NCBI RefSeq assembly: GCF_013408825.1
Contig: NZ_JACCBZ010000001.1
Location: 372,001-436,000, forward strand
Source of the DNA: Mucilaginibacter tundrae
GTDB lineage: Bacteria > Bacteroidota > Bacteroidia > Sphingobacteriales > Sphingobacteriaceae
Direction of reading: 5' to 3'
Length of the DNA: 64,000 bases
Of the stretch, positions 16,591-26,361 are shown one piece after another (within the stretch, counting starts at the first letter, position 1; each line of letters begins with the position of its first letter). The notes under the pieces were generated by a model, which saw only the letters and a program-made list of their open reading frames with translations, made no database searches and had not been told where the DNA came from. Both the position numbers and the translations under genes were made by a program.

Positions 16591-17982
16591 TTAATGTGTC
16601 ACAATAGCTGACCAGTAATGACCGAATACTACAACCGATAGGAAGTACCCCAAAGCCACGTTTACTACTACCCCAAACGTGAATGCCAGGAATGGTTTAA
16701 AACCCGTACTGGCCAGATCGCGGAAACGTGTGGTAAGCCCGATACTCAGGAAGCTAAAGGTAAATGCCCAGGTGCGTAACGATGTAATAGGCAGAATGAG
16801 GGATGGTTTTACCAACTTGGTATAATCAGCCAGCGAATTTCCATGAACGATCAATGTAGTCAATATCGAAGCTATCAGGAACCCGATCACGAATTTAGGA
16901 AAACGCCACCAGATCTGCCCTACCTGCACTTTTGAGTTAGTTTCATTGCGTTCCCAAAGGGTGACCGAAATAAGCGCCAACACAAATGACCAGATACCTA
17001 TCCAAATATCACGGCCAATAACTTTGATCAGTGTATAAGATGCAAGCGCCTGATCTGCCGTGCCAGCAATACCCAGGTGATGACCGGCTAAATTACCATA
17101 TGATTGGGCAGCAGCTAACCCCGCAGCATCCGCGAATTCCGATGTACCGATCCAGGCACCGGCTACGCCTGTTGGCAAGCCAAGCGCGCGGCAAACCAGC
17201 GGCAACAGGAAAATAAGCACAATAGCCCACAATACCACCAGGCTTATGGCTATTGGTGGATGCTCCTTCTTGGCACGTACGGCACCTGCAACTGCTATCG
17301 ATGCGGAAACGCCGCAAACAGCGCCACCCGCGCCTAATACCGCCGCCAGGCGATGATCTAATCCCAATTTACGCGCAGTGAGGAAAATAACAAAGAAGGT
17401 AACCAGCGAAACAATAGAAGCCTGTAAAATAGCCACCGACCCAGCCCAGATAATTAAGGTAAAAGGCAAGGTTGCGCCGAGGAGTACGATGCCCAGTTTA
17501 ATATAAAATTCAACCCTAAAGCCGGCATCCAGCCAGCGGGGCAAACCGATTACGTTGGAAATGATCAGCCCTAAAAGCAATGCCACCAAAGGCGGTTCCA
17601 AATTATATTTATTAGCCTGATCCCATGCACCGATCACGTAAATGATAGTAGATAATACAAATATGAAAATGAACGACGGTATAAACTCCTTAGCTTTTTG
17701 CCCGATAAACGTGATCACGATAGAAAACAGCACCAGGAAAGCTGCGAGCAAAGCGAGGTACTTAATGCCATTCTTTGAGAATTGCGTGCCAAGTTGCGAC
17801 AGCGTCGACCATTTTCCCGGCGCTACCGCGATCCATGATATACTGGAGCCGGACAGATAAAAAATATAAGCCAGCGCCACAATGCCCAGCCCCAGCCAAA
17901 CCGCCCACCAGTCTTCCTTCGCCCAGAATTCCTGCCAGCCAGAGGCTTTGACACCTGTTGTTTCTGTAGTAGTAGTTGCCAT
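16591..17982 (-). CDS. YeiH family (UPF0324) putative sulfate exporter
   Basis: A 463-residue polytopic protein with about 12 hydrophobic helices. The family core motif GAGGAVCGVSASIAVAGAVRAKK lies at about 215-237, preceded by LGATLPFTLIIWAG. YeiH/UPF0324 proteins are annotated as sulfate exporters; direct biochemical proof is limited. It is longer than the common ~340-residue form, carrying an extra N-terminal segment with a helix pair (WAVWLGLGIVALAYIFYL). A 31-codon Cys-rich leader ORF lies 98 bp upstream, and a four-Cys small protein follows by 3 bp, consistent with sulfur-linked regulation. Confidence 0.88.
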   Translation of the reverse strand: MATTTTETTGVKASGWQEFWAKEDWWAVWLGLGIVALAYIFYLSGSSISWIAVAPGKWSTLSQLGTQFSKNGIKYLALLAAFLVLFSIVITFIGQKAKEFIPSFIFIFVLSTIIYVIGAWDQANKYNLEPPLVALLLGLIISNVIGLPRWLDAGFRVEFYIKLGIVLLGATLPFTLIIWAGSVAILQASIVSLVTFFVIFLTARKLGLDHRLAAVLGAGGAVCGVSASIAVAGAVRAKKEHPPIAISLVVLWAIVLIFLLPLVCRALGLPTGVAGAWIGTSEFADAAGLAAAQSYGNLAGHHLGIAGTADQALASYTLIKVIGRDIWIGIWSFVLALISVTLWERNETNSKVQVGQIWWRFPKFVIGFLIASILTTLIVHGNSLADYTKLVKPSLILPITSLRTWAFTFSFLSIGLTTRFRDLASTGFKPFLAFTFGVVVNVALGYFLSVVVFGHYWSAIVTH

Positions 17983-18080
17983 ACGAGTTTTGTTTATTAA
18001 TTATGTAAGGTTGATTGTTAAAGAAAATTGACGGCATATTCATAACGCCATTAAAAAAAGCCGGGAATATTAGTGAATTG

Positions 18081-18176
18081 TTATTTATTACAACAACATG
18101 TAAAACATGCGCCTTGAAAAAGCGCTGTTGAATAAGTAGTAAAAAATCCTCTTTCTTGAGTAAAAGAAGTATTCAT
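18081..18176 (-). CDS. 31-codon Cys-rich leader peptide upstream of yeiH
   Basis: Minus-strand ATG at 18176, stop TAA at 18083-18081. The peptide begins MNTSFTQERGFF and ends GACFTCCCNK: four Cys codons (all TGT) sit in the last eight residues. It lies in the 414-bp yeiH-msrA gap, 98 bp upstream of the YeiH start on the same strand. The Cys codons overlap short inverted repeats (CATG-TTTTA-CATG; CAACA...TGTTG). The leader-to-yeiH spacer contains a CGGC/GCCG hairpin candidate with an internal T-run (18031-18062). This is the arrangement expected for a Cys-tRNA-sensing attenuator. That function is inferred; the ORF itself is plain in the sequence. Confidence 0.6.
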   Translation of the reverse strand: MNTSFTQERGFFTTYSTALFQGACFTCCCNK

Positions 18177-18312
18177 CGCATTAATTTTTAAGTTGTTGTA
18201 AATATATATAAATATATTATATAATTCCTATAGATATTATAGTATTTATCATGCCCCAATTACGATTTATAGCATCATTTAAGTTTTACCACTCATCCCG
18301 CTAAAAAATTTA

Positions 18313-18346
18313 TAAAAAAAAGTGCTGCCTCGATAGGCAGCACTTT
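18313..18346 (-). terminator. intrinsic terminator of msrA
   Basis: A perfect 12-bp stem, AAAGTGCTGCCT (18319-18330) with AGGCAGCACTTT (18335-18346), and a 4-nt loop. Read on the minus strand, it is followed by a run of T. Confidence 0.88.
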
Positions 18347-18396
18347 CATTCTGTAGTTTTCTTATGATAGCCTAAGCTATTGTTAAAATCCTCAAA

Positions 18397-18888
18397 TTAA
18401 CTTAATTTCCACTCTGGCCTTTCAAAGTGGCAGGTATATCCGTATGGATTTTTTTGCAGATAATCCTGATGTTCAGCTTCGGCATTCCAAAAATTAGTAA
18501 CAGGTACCACCTCAGTAACTATTTTTCCGGGCCATTTACCTGATGCTTCCATCTCAGCAATTAAAGCTTTGGCTGTTTCCTGTTGTGTTTCATCAGCATA
18601 AAAAATAGCTGAACGGTAAGACGCGCCAATATCATTGCCCTGCCTGTTTCTTGTTGTTGGGTCATGTATCTGGAAAAAATACTCCAACAGTTTACGGTAA
18701 GATAATCGCGACGGATCAAATACAATCTCAATGCCTTCCGCATGTGTGCCATGGTTTCTGTAGGTCGCGTTAGGCACATCACCACCTGTATAACCAACCA
18801 CGGTTGAAATAACACCCGGCAATTGCCTGATCAATTCTTCCACGCCCCAAAAACATCCGCCAGCCAAAATAGCTTTTTCAGTATTCAT
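18397..18888 (-). CDS. msrA: peptide-methionine (S)-S-oxide reductase MsrA
   Basis: A 163-residue enzyme. The catalytic motif GCFWG has Cys12, followed by [20 protein letters not shown] and the family segment [20 protein letters not shown] and CHFERPEW lie near the C-terminus. It reduces methionine-S-sulfoxide in oxidised proteins using thioredoxin, in the cytoplasm. A strong terminator follows. It lies 61 bp downstream of a Dyp-type peroxidase gene on the same strand, giving a small oxidative-stress pair. Confidence 0.95.
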   Translation of the reverse strand: MNTEKAILAGGCFWGVEELIRQLPGVISTVVGYTGGDVPNATYRNHGTHAEGIEIVFDPSRLSYRKLLEYFFQIHDPTTRNRQGNDIGASYRSAIFYADETQQETAKALIAEMEASGKWPGKIVTEVVPVTNFWNAEAEHQDYLQKNPYGYTCHFERPEWKLS

Positions 18889-18949
18889 AATTTATTTCTT
18901 TATTGTTAACGCTTTATTCTCTCGAAAAGTTTTTGCTCATATATTGCGA

Positions 18950-19918
18950 TCAACCCCCAAAGTCGTTTATCATATTAAATGTCGGTACAAAAAACAATGT
19001 ACCGGTTTTAGCCGTGCTAAAATCTAATATCCTGTCATAATTTCCTTCGGGAGAACCAATAAACATGTTATTCAACATTTTTTGTACTGTAGTAAATGTG
19101 CTTGCATAAGCTATAAAATACGTCCCCATTTCATTGGTAGACATATTGCCAAACGGCATATTATCACGAACAATTTTAAAGTCATCGCCCACGTTGGCCA
19201 AAGCTATGTGCGAATTTGAAGGCTTTACATCATCCGGCATTTCTATGTCGTTGGCCTTATACCTCCCTATTACCTTTTCCTGATCTTCGGTACTAAGGCC
19301 TTTCCAGGCCGATAGATTATGGATGTATTTCTGCGTAAAAAGATAACTTCCACCTTTATAAGCGGCGTCATCATCCCCAACCATACTAAAAAGCGCCCTA
19401 TCCTGCCCATGAGGATTTTCAGTACCATCCACAAAACCTAAAATGGAACGGCTGTCCCAATACCTGAACCCATGGATCTCTTCAGTACTAATAGCTATCG
19501 GGTCTAAAACATCCGAAATAGCCTCGGCCATATCATAACATATACTGGTATTATCCGCCCTGATATGAAAATGCAGATCGCCCTTGGTGGCTACCGCGGT
19601 ATGTTTCTCCCCAACTATCGGGGCGAAATCTACCAGTTCTTTAGGTAGTGGTACAGGGAGTTTCAGTTTAAGCCATGCATCATGCCCAATCCCCATTACG
19701 CAGCTTGCCCGGGAAACCGGGAAACGTACATTTGCCGAATTATTAAGGTTAATAATCAATTTGCAAAGCTTACTAAAAACATCACTAAGCCCCAGGTTAT
19801 CCTTAAAACTCAAAACCATAAATATGGTATTGTTATTGGTATAATCTGTTACATTTTGCGAATCCGGATTCATAAGTTTATTTAATATGTATTGCCGTGA
19901 AGTAGAAAGCTTATCCAA
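18950..19918 (-). CDS. Dyp-type haem peroxidase
   Basis: A 322-residue protein with the family signature GFVDGTENP (161-169; catalytic Asp164) and the preceding RYWDSRSIL. A haem-ligand His probably lies in NSHIALANV near 235. Dyp peroxidases use H2O2 to oxidise dyes, lignin-like phenols or haem intermediates. No Tat or Sec signal is visible, so it is cytoplasmic or goes into an encapsulin, but no encapsulin gene is nearby. It is followed on the same strand by msrA. Confidence 0.9.
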   Translation of the reverse strand: MDKLSTSRQYILNKLMNPDSQNVTDYTNNNTIFMVLSFKDNLGLSDVFSKLCKLIINLNNSANVRFPVSRASCVMGIGHDAWLKLKLPVPLPKELVDFAPIVGEKHTAVATKGDLHFHIRADNTSICYDMAEAISDVLDPIAISTEEIHGFRYWDSRSILGFVDGTENPHGQDRALFSMVGDDDAAYKGGSYLFTQKYIHNLSAWKGLSTEDQEKVIGRYKANDIEMPDDVKPSNSHIALANVGDDFKIVRDNMPFGNMSTNEMGTYFIAYASTFTTVQKMLNNMFIGSPEGNYDRILDFSTAKTGTLFFVPTFNMINDFGG

Positions 19919-20027
19919 AAATAAGTTTTAATATAGAATATGTCGACGGATACCGACGATTAGTTGCTATCAGTAATTTAAAAAATGAACAATAATCTTA
20001 TTTAAAAAAGTAGATTAGCTACCTATT

Positions 20028-20219
20028 ATGATTAAACCCAAGCCTTCTCTAATACTCGGCTGCATAGTTTTAGCTTTATTTATGATGTGGATCGGTTCCT
20101 CCATCAACCTTACTAATACAATTAAAATTCCACTAATATTCGGAGGCGCTTTATTATTGATGGCAGCCTGCGGATATTGCGGGTATCAACTTTACAAAAT
20201 CATTTCAGATAAATTTTAA
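20028..20219 (+). CDS. small two-helix membrane protein, 63 aa
   Basis: A 63-residue protein with two hydrophobic stretches: LILGCIVLALFMMWIGSSI (about 8-26) and IPLIFGGALLLMAACGYCGY (about 34-53). The short loop is neutral and the C-terminus is basic. No family recognised. It ends 4 bp before the convergent metF stop. Codon use looks ordinary for the window, which supports a real gene, but no operon partner is present. Confidence 0.5.
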   Translation: MIKPKPSLILGCIVLALFMMWIGSSINLTNTIKIPLIFGGALLLMAACGYCGYQLYKIISDKF

Positions 20220-20223
20220 TCGC

Positions 20224-21180
20224 CTAAAATATTGCTTCCGCTATCCTTTTAGTCGGCCCGGGATTACTCATGGTATAAAAGTGAAGTACCGGCACTCCAA
20301 AGGCCATTAGCTGTTTACATTGGTTTATCATCCATTCAATACCTACATCTTTAACATCTTTTTCGGTTTTACAAGCGTGCACCGCATCGCTTAAATCCTC
20401 CGGCATATCTATATGGAAAGTTTTAGCTAAACCCGTTAATTGTTTCGAGCCTGTTATCGGTTTTAATCCCGGGATAATTGGCACATTAATACCATTAGCC
20501 CTGCAATTATTTACAAAGTCAAAGTATTTTTGATTGTCGAAGAACATCTGGGTCACAATAAAATTCGCACCCATATCAACCTTTTGTTTTAGGTATTTAA
20601 AGTCGGTTTTAAGATTTGGCGCCTCAAAGTGTTTTTCTGGATAACCCGCAATACCAATACAGAAATCAGTTTTTAAATTTTCGTCAGTATGTTCATGCAG
20701 GTAAACACCATTGTTCATATTTACGACCTGTTGTAACAGGTCGGTAGCGTAATTATGCCCGTTAGGCGTAGGCACAAACGAGGCATCACCACGGCGAGCA
20801 TCGCCACGCAATACCAACACATTTTCAATACCTAAAAACTGCAAATCAACCAAACCATTCTCCGTCTCATCCTTGGTAAACCCACCGCACAACAAATGCG
20901 GAACGGTATCTACCTTATATTTATTCATGATCGCAGCGCAAATAGCAATAGTGCCCGGGCGTTTACGATAGCTCAGTTTCTCCAGCAAACCATTCGGATG
21001 CTCTTTATAAATAAAGTCCTCCCGCAAAGAAGTCACATCAATAAACGGCGGTTTGAATTCCATTAAAGGGTCAATAGCATCATAAATCCCTTGGATGCTG
21101 TGCCCCTTTAGTGGAGGTATCAGCTCAAAGGAGAATAGTGTTTTGCCGTTAGCGTTTTTGATGTGTTCGGTGATTTTCAT
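20224..21180 (-). CDS. metF: methylenetetrahydrofolate reductase
   Basis: A 318-residue FAD-dependent reductase. Seen: FSFELIPPLKG near the N-terminus (catalytic Glu), IDVTSLREDF, VPHLLCGGFTKDETENGL, LVLRGDARRGD and FIVTQMFFDNQKYFDF, all matching MetF. It makes 5-methyl-THF, the methyl donor for the methionine synthase encoded just upstream on the same strand. The two genes form a metH-metF unit with an extragenic palindrome in the 139-bp gap. Control is probably through the SAM-I riboswitch in front of metH. Confidence 0.95.
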   Translation of the reverse strand: MKITEHIKNANGKTLFSFELIPPLKGHSIQGIYDAIDPLMEFKPPFIDVTSLREDFIYKEHPNGLLEKLSYRKRPGTIAICAAIMNKYKVDTVPHLLCGGFTKDETENGLVDLQFLGIENVLVLRGDARRGDASFVPTPNGHNYATDLLQQVVNMNNGVYLHEHTDENLKTDFCIGIAGYPEKHFEAPNLKTDFKYLKQKVDMGANFIVTQMFFDNQKYFDFVNNCRANGINVPIIPGLKPITGSKQLTGLAKTFHIDMPEDLSDAVHACKTEKDVKDVGIEWMINQCKQLMAFGVPVLHFYTMSNPGPTKRIAEAIF

Positions 21181-21220
21181 TTTGTGATATCAGTTCTATT
21201 CTATATATGCTTTTTACTTT

Positions 21221-21313
21221 TGTCATCGCGAGCGATAGCGCTGCAACCTCGTAGTATACAGAGAGAATAAGCACAACTACGAGTTTGCTTCGTCGCTCCT
21301 TCTCACAATGACA
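21221..21313. repeat. extragenic palindrome, TGTCAT...ATGACA family (copy 2)
   Basis: It begins TGTCATCGCGAGCGA at 21221 and ends TCACAATGACA at 21313. The inner arms CAACCTCGTAG and CTACGAG are inverted. It fills the metF-metH gap and is related in its ends, though not its interior, to copies at 5176 and 25386. Confidence 0.75.
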
Positions 21314-21319
21314 TTTATT

Positions 21320-24300
21320 TTAATAATTTAGGTTAGGCCCTAACCATCGCTCCACTTCTTCCAAGTCCATCTTTTTCCTTTTTGCATAATCCTCTACCTG
21401 ATCCTTACTTATTTTACCCAACCCAAAATAACGTGACTGAGGATGAGCGAAGTAAAACCCACTTACCGATGCAGCCGGTGTCATGGCCAAGCTTTCAGTT
21501 AAATGCATATGGGCGTTATCTTCAGCCTTTAACAACTCAAATAAAGTTGTTTTTTCGGTATGATCCGGACAGGCAGGATAACCCGGTGCCGGGCGAATCC
21601 CCTGGTATTCTTCTTTGATCAGTTCAACGGTATCTAATTGCTCTGTTTTAGCATAACCCCAGTAATCCTTGCGGACCAGTTCGTGCATTTTTTCGGCAAA
21701 AGCTTCCGCCAAACGATCTGCAAGGGCTTTAGCCATAATACTATTGTAATCGTCATGGTCGCGCTCAAACTCAGCAACTATTTCATCACAACCTATTCCG
21801 GTAGTTACCGCGAACCCACCCCAATAATCAGGAATCCCACTTTCTTTCGGAGCAATGAAATCCGATAAAGCATAATAGGGTTCACCTTTCACTTTTTCCG
21901 CCTGCTGGCGAAGGGTGTAGATCGTAGTTAATACTTCTGTACGGGTATCGTCTGTATATAATTCAATATCATCACCTACACTATTTGCCGGCCAAAAACC
22001 AATTACGCCATTCGCCTGTAAAAGCTTTTCGTCAACTATTTTTTTCAATAGTTCCTGCGCATCATCATAAAGCTTTTTAGCCTCGTCGCCCACAAACTTA
22101 TCATCAAATATCTTAGGGAAACTGCCGCGCAATTCCCACGTATGGAAAAACGGGGTCCAATCAATATAAGGCACCAGGTCTTCCAGCGGGTAAGCCTCCA
22201 AAACCTTAGTACCGGTAAATGTCGGTTTAGGTGGCACCATACCATTCAGGTTGATCTCAAACTTCTGCTTGCGGGCCTGATCGATGCTCACAAAACGTTT
22301 ATCCGACTTTTTATTCAGGTGCGCCTCACGTGCTTTGGCGTATTCGTCTTTTATGCCTTGTATATATTCATCGCGCCCGGTTTCGCTCATTAAATTACTG
22401 CAAACCGTTACGCTACGCGATGCATCCAAAACGTGTATAGCGGGCCCGGAGTAATTAGGCGCTACCTTTACTGCCGCATGAATGCGGGAGGTTGTTGCCC
22501 CACCGATAATTAACGGAATAGTAAAGTTTTGACGTTCCATCTCTTTGGCGAAATGCACCATTTCGTCTAATGACGGGGTAATCAATCCGCTTAGTCCAAT
22601 GATATCAACTTCCTGCTTAATGGCTTCCTCGATAATTCTTTGAGCAGGAACCATCACCCCCAAATCAATCACCTCAAAATTATTACAGGCTAAAACAACA
22701 CCTACAATATTTTTACCAATATCGTGTACATCACCCTTAACTGTCGCCATTAATATTTTCCCGGCATTGGCACGCGAATCTGCAGCAGTGTCTTCACCAG
22801 ATGCTAAAACACGTTGTTTTTCCAGTTCGATAAACGGCAATAGGTAAGCAACGGCTTTCTTCATCACACGGGCTGATTTTACAACCTGTGGCAGGAACAT
22901 TTTACCCGAGCCAAACAAGTCGCCCACGATGTTCATGCCATCCATCAACGGGCCTTCAATCACTTCAAGCGGACGCGCATATTTTTGGCGTGCTTCCTCC
23001 ACATCTTCATCCAAATATTCAATAATGCCTTTTACCAAAGCATGTGATAATCTTTTTTCAACCGGATCCTTGCGCCATTCTTCATCACGAACGATCACTT
23101 TGCCCTTGCTCTTGATGTTATCAGCAAACTCAACCAAGCGCTCGGTAGCGTCTGGTCGACGGTTTAAAAGTACGTCTTCAACCAATTCTAATAGGTCTTT
23201 GGGGATCTCCTGGTAAACTTCGAGCATACCGGCATTTACAATGCCCATATCCATACCCGCTTTAATAGCATGGTACAAAAACGCCGAATGCATCGCCTCG
23301 CGCACCACGTTATTACCACGGAAAGAGAACGAAATATTACTCACCCCCCCACTCACTTTAGCATAAGGCAGGTTTTCTTTTATCCAGCGTGTCGCATCTA
23401 TAAAATCAACCGCATAATTATTGTGTTCTTCTAAACCGGTCGCAACGGTTAATATGTTTGGATCGAAAATAATGTCCTGCGGCGGGAAACCAACTTCGTT
23501 AACCAATATATCATATGACCGCTGACAAATTTCCTTACGCCTTTCCAATGAATCGGCCTGACCAGTTTCATCAAATGCCATAACAACTGTGGCAGCGCCA
23601 TAGCTCATTATTTTGCGGGCGTATTCTTTAAATTTCTCTTCACCTTCTTTTAGCGAGATAGAGTTAACAATGCCCTTTCCCTGCAAACATTTCAACCCCG
23701 CCTCGATGACGGTCCATTTGGATGAATCCACCATGATGGGCAGCTTGGCAATATCAGGTTCCGAAGCAACCAGGTTCAGGAATTTCACCATCACCGCTTC
23801 GGAGTCGATCATACCCTCATCCATGTTAATGTCGATCACCTGCGCACCACCTTCTACCTGTTGCAAAGCAACCGCCAGGGCGGCTTCATAATCCTCCCCC
23901 AAAATCAATTTAGAAAATTTTGGTGAACCTGTAATATTGGTACGTTCACCCACATTCATAAACACGCTTTCTGGTGTCAGCGTTACCGCTTCCAAACCGC
24001 TTAAGCGCATGTAAGGCTGTATTTCAGGTATTTTCCTTGCGGGATATTGGGCAGCTTTATCGGCAATGCATTTAATGTGCTCGGGCGTGGTGCCGCAACA
24101 ACCACCTACAATATTTACCAAACCAGCTTGCATAAAATCATCTACCTGGTGGGCGGTTTCATGCGCGGTTTCATCGTACTGGCCAAACTCATTTGGTAAT
24201 CCAGCATTTGGATAAGCCGAGATAAATACATCAGCAATTGTCGATAATTCCTCTAAGTGCGGGCGCATCTCCTTTGCCCCTAATGCGCAATTCAACCCAA

Positions 24301-25012
24301 CCGACAACAAATTAGCGTGACGAATAGAATTCCAAAATGCTTCAACTGTTTGCCCGGATAAGGTACGCCCTGAAGCATCAGTAATGGTACCGGAGATCAT
24401 GATCGGCAAATGCTTGCCGGATTCCTCTGCATACCTATTGATCGCGAATAATGCCGCTTTGGCATTCAACGTATCAAAAATGGTTTCCACCAAAAGCACA
24501 TCCGAACCGCCATCAACCAAACCCCTAACCTGGTCGTAATAGGCTTCAGCCAGGTCATCAAAAGTAACGGCACGGTAACCCGGATCGTTAACATCGGGTG
24601 ATAAAGATGCTGTTCTATTAGTAGGCCCGACGGCACCTGCTACAAAGCGTGGTTTATCAGGATTATTTTTAGTGTACTCACTTGCAACCTCTTTCGCTAT
24701 ACGTGCTCCTTCATAGCTTAGTTCATAAGCCAGTTCTTCCAGGTGATAATCAGCTAATGAAATTACCTGCGTACTAAAAGTATTGGTCTCGATAATATCA
24801 GCGCCGGCATCTAAATACTCGGCATGTATTTCTTTTATAATATCGGGGCGCGTAATATTCAGCAGGTCGTTATTTCCCTGTAGGTCTGATATATGATCAC
24901 GAAACCGTTCTCCACGAAAATCCGCCTCGGTCAATTGGTACCGCTGTATCATGGTGCCCATTGCCCCGTCAATTACGAGTATGCGTTTTTCTAATTCTTT
25001 TCTGATATCCAT
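21320..25012 (-). CDS. metH: cobalamin-dependent methionine synthase
   Basis: A 1230-residue, full-length four-module enzyme. The homocysteine domain comes first ([12 protein letters not shown]; zinc Cys in GLNCALGA and GGCCGTTP). The pterin domain follows ([14 protein letters not shown]). The B12 module has [14 protein letters not shown] with the lower-ligand His. The C-terminal AdoMet-binding reactivation domain contains [12 protein letters not shown]. It transfers methyl from 5-methyl-THF to homocysteine. The frame is open 18 codons further upstream to 25066, but that part is encoded by an inverted repeat. The ATG at 25012 ([19 protein letters not shown]) is chosen. Preceded by a SAM-I riboswitch. 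Confidence 0.97.
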   Translation of the reverse strand: MDIRKELEKRILVIDGAMGTMIQRYQLTEADFRGERFRDHISDLQGNNDLLNITRPDIIKEIHAEYLDAGADIIETNTFSTQVISLADYHLEELAYELSYEGARIAKEVASEYTKNNPDKPRFVAGAVGPTNRTASLSPDVNDPGYRAVTFDDLAEAYYDQVRGLVDGGSDVLLVETIFDTLNAKAALFAINRYAEESGKHLPIMISGTITDASGRTLSGQTVEAFWNSIRHANLLSVGLNCALGAKEMRPHLEELSTIADVFISAYPNAGLPNEFGQYDETAHETAHQVDDFMQAGLVNIVGGCCGTTPEHIKCIADKAAQYPARKIPEIQPYMRLSGLEAVTLTPESVFMNVGERTNITGSPKFSKLILGEDYEAALAVALQQVEGGAQVIDINMDEGMIDSEAVMVKFLNLVASEPDIAKLPIMVDSSKWTVIEAGLKCLQGKGIVNSISLKEGEEKFKEYARKIMSYGAATVVMAFDETGQADSLERRKEICQRSYDILVNEVGFPPQDIIFDPNILTVATGLEEHNNYAVDFIDATRWIKENLPYAKVSGGVSNISFSFRGNNVVREAMHSAFLYHAIKAGMDMGIVNAGMLEVYQEIPKDLLELVEDVLLNRRPDATERLVEFADNIKSKGKVIVRDEEWRKDPVEKRLSHALVKGIIEYLDEDVEEARQKYARPLEVIEGPLMDGMNIVGDLFGSGKMFLPQVVKSARVMKKAVAYLLPFIELEKQRVLASGEDTAADSRANAGKILMATVKGDVHDIGKNIVGVVLACNNFEVIDLGVMVPAQRIIEEAIKQEVDIIGLSGLITPSLDEMVHFAKEMERQNFTIPLIIGGATTSRIHAAVKVAPNYSGPAIHVLDASRSVTVCSNLMSETGRDEYIQGIKDEYAKAREAHLNKKSDKRFVSIDQARKQKFEINLNGMVPPKPTFTGTKVLEAYPLEDLVPYIDWTPFFHTWELRGSFPKIFDDKFVGDEAKKLYDDAQELLKKIVDEKLLQANGVIGFWPANSVGDDIELYTDDTRTEVLTTIYTLRQQAEKVKGEPYYALSDFIAPKESGIPDYWGGFAVTTGIGCDEIVAEFERDHDDYNSIMAKALADRLAEAFAEKMHELVRKDYWGYAKTEQLDTVELIKEEYQGIRPAPGYPACPDHTEKTTLFELLKAEDNAHMHLTESLAMTPAASVSGFYFAHPQSRYFGLGKISKDQVEDYAKRKKMDLEEVERWLGPNLNY

Positions 25013-25019
25013 TTTAATG

Positions 25020-25159
25020 AGATGTGAGATTTTAGATATGAGATGCGAGACAAATTCGACTCGCATTTATATCAGAACCTCAAATTACGATGCTTAATAA
25101 AAGCTATAAGTATAGGATGCAACTGGCATCTCATATCTCATATCTAAAATCTCACATCT
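25020..25159. repeat. inverted repeat between riboswitch and metH start
   Basis: Arms at 25020-25044 and 25135-25159 are perfect 25-bp inverted repeats (they start AGATGTGAGATTTTAGATA). The element lies inside the metH 5' leader, between the SAM riboswitch and the start codon. It resembles the palindromes at 444-535 and 30966-31100. Confidence 0.85.
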
Positions 25160-25201
25160 AAAAACAGCTTATGTCGAAAAGTCGGGCGGTAACTGACTTT
25201 C

Positions 25202-25312
25202 GCTTATCTTTCCTAACCCTTTGTAGTTGAGTTAAGTAGAATGTAGCACCTTGTGAAGCACAGGTTGCTAAGACATCGCAGGGTCTAATCCCTCCGTCTT
25301 TCTCTATAAGCA
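25202..25312 (-). promoter_or_regulatory. SAM-I (S-box) riboswitch of metH-metF
   Basis: On the minus strand the leader reads CTTATAGAGAAAGACGGAGGG, then GACCCTGCGATGTCTTAGCAACC, then TGTGCTTCACAAGGTGCTAC. These are the S-box core: AGAG, GGAGGGA..GCCC-like P2, GCAACC and the GGUGCUA joining region. P1 forms between GCTTAT (5' side, ~25312) and ATAAGC (3' side, ~25202). A hairpin CGAAAGTC/GACTTTTCG at 25174-25205 overlaps the 3' side and may be the expression platform. SAM binding would reduce methionine-synthesis expression. Confidence 0.9.
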
Positions 25313-25385
25313 GTGCAAATGTGCGTAATTAAGTTGTAAAATGCAAGTAGGTTATATTCCCTATCACATACACCATTCTACCTCT

Positions 25386-25472
25386 TGTCATTTCGACCGC
25401 AGGGAGAAATCTTCTTCGCCCTGCATAGCCGCGGCATATTGTAGAAGATCTCTCCCTGCGGTCGAGATGACA
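25386..25472. repeat. extragenic palindrome, TGTCAT...ATGACA family (copy 3)
   Basis: It begins TGTCATTTCGACCGCAGGGA (25386) and ends with CCCTGCGGTCGAGATGACA (25472), forming a long imperfect stem with AGAAGATC-type inner arms. It sits between the SAM riboswitch region and the Bax-inhibitor gene. Confidence 0.85.
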
Positions 25473-25481
25473 GGTGGAGAT

Positions 25482-25513
25482 AAAAAAAAGCCGTCCCTTT
25501 TGAAGACGGCTTT
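25482..25513 (-). terminator. intrinsic terminator of the Bax inhibitor-1 gene
   Basis: AAAGCCGTC (25487-25495) pairs with GACGGCTTT (25505-25513). On the minus strand the stem is followed by eight T. Confidence 0.85.
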
Positions 25514-25533
25514 CAAATAAATATTTTTAATGA

Positions 25534-26268
25534 TTAGCGTCTCCTACCAAAAATACGCATCATTGACATAAACAGATTTATGAATGTAGTGTATAATACA
25601 AATGCACCGATGATCACTAATTTTTTTGATTGTTCGTTACCATATTCAATACCTGCACCAATGCGTTTCAGCATTTGCATGTAGTAAGCGGTTAAACCAA
25701 CCATAATAGCTACAAATAAGAAGCTGATGATGTAATCTAGTTGAGCGCTTCTGAAAAGGAAGTTAACTAAACTAGCTACAAATACACCGATAAATACCAT
25801 GAACAAGATAGAACCAAATTTGCTCAGGTCCATTGAAGTTCTGTAACCTGCAATGGCCATAATACCAAACACAAGCGATGCGCTTAAAAATACACTAAAT
25901 ATGGAACCTGAGGTATAAATTAAGCCAAAGATACTAAGCGTTATGCCTATAGTAACCGAGTAAGCAAGGTATAAAACTACCATTGCCACATACGACAAGC
26001 GGTTAAAACCAAAATTTATCACCAGCGAAAAAGCAAGCGGGGCAAATATGGCCACATAACCTAAACCTGTAAAACCACCGGCAACCGGATCAATAATCAG
26101 GCTTAATAAACTTGGTGTCAGGAAAAATTCAAATGCGGTAAAAGCTGAAACACCTAAAGCCACAAACATCCAGGCAAAAACTTTTGCTAAATACTTGCGC
26201 GATGCGGTTTCGCTGTCATCTAATTGTACTACGCTATTATAAGTGTAGTTAGGATTATTACTTTCCAT
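25534..26268 (-). CDS. Bax inhibitor-1 / YccA family membrane protein
   Basis: A 244-residue protein with seven hydrophobic helices after a ~30-residue hydrophilic N-terminus. Family features include KYLAKVFAWMFVALGVSAFTAF, a YMQMLKRIGAG loop and the C-terminal FVLYTTFINLFMSMMRIFGRRR, whose buried Asp/Glu region is less obvious. The family (YbhL/YccA/BI-1) acts as proton- or calcium-leak channels in the cytoplasmic membrane, and YccA modulates FtsH. Monocistronic with a strong terminator. Confidence 0.88.
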   Translation of the reverse strand: MESNNPNYTYNSVVQLDDSETASRKYLAKVFAWMFVALGVSAFTAFEFFLTPSLLSLIIDPVAGGFTGLGYVAIFAPLAFSLVINFGFNRLSYVAMVVLYLAYSVTIGITLSIFGLIYTSGSIFSVFLSASLVFGIMAIAGYRTSMDLSKFGSILFMVFIGVFVASLVNFLFRSAQLDYIISFLFVAIMVGLTAYYMQMLKRIGAGIEYGNEQSKKLVIIGAFVLYTTFINLFMSMMRIFGRRR

Positions 26269-26361
26269 TTTTAAAATTCTATTTTCTTTTTTGGGTTATA
26301 CAATTATAGCTAATAGATATTAAATCTACTATATGGTTTAATCAAATGTTATACCGTAGTA

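Noticed and set aside
25013..25066. N-terminal extension of metH to 25066
   Set aside because: These 18 codons are encoded by an arm of the inverted repeat; homology starts at MDIRKELEK (25012).
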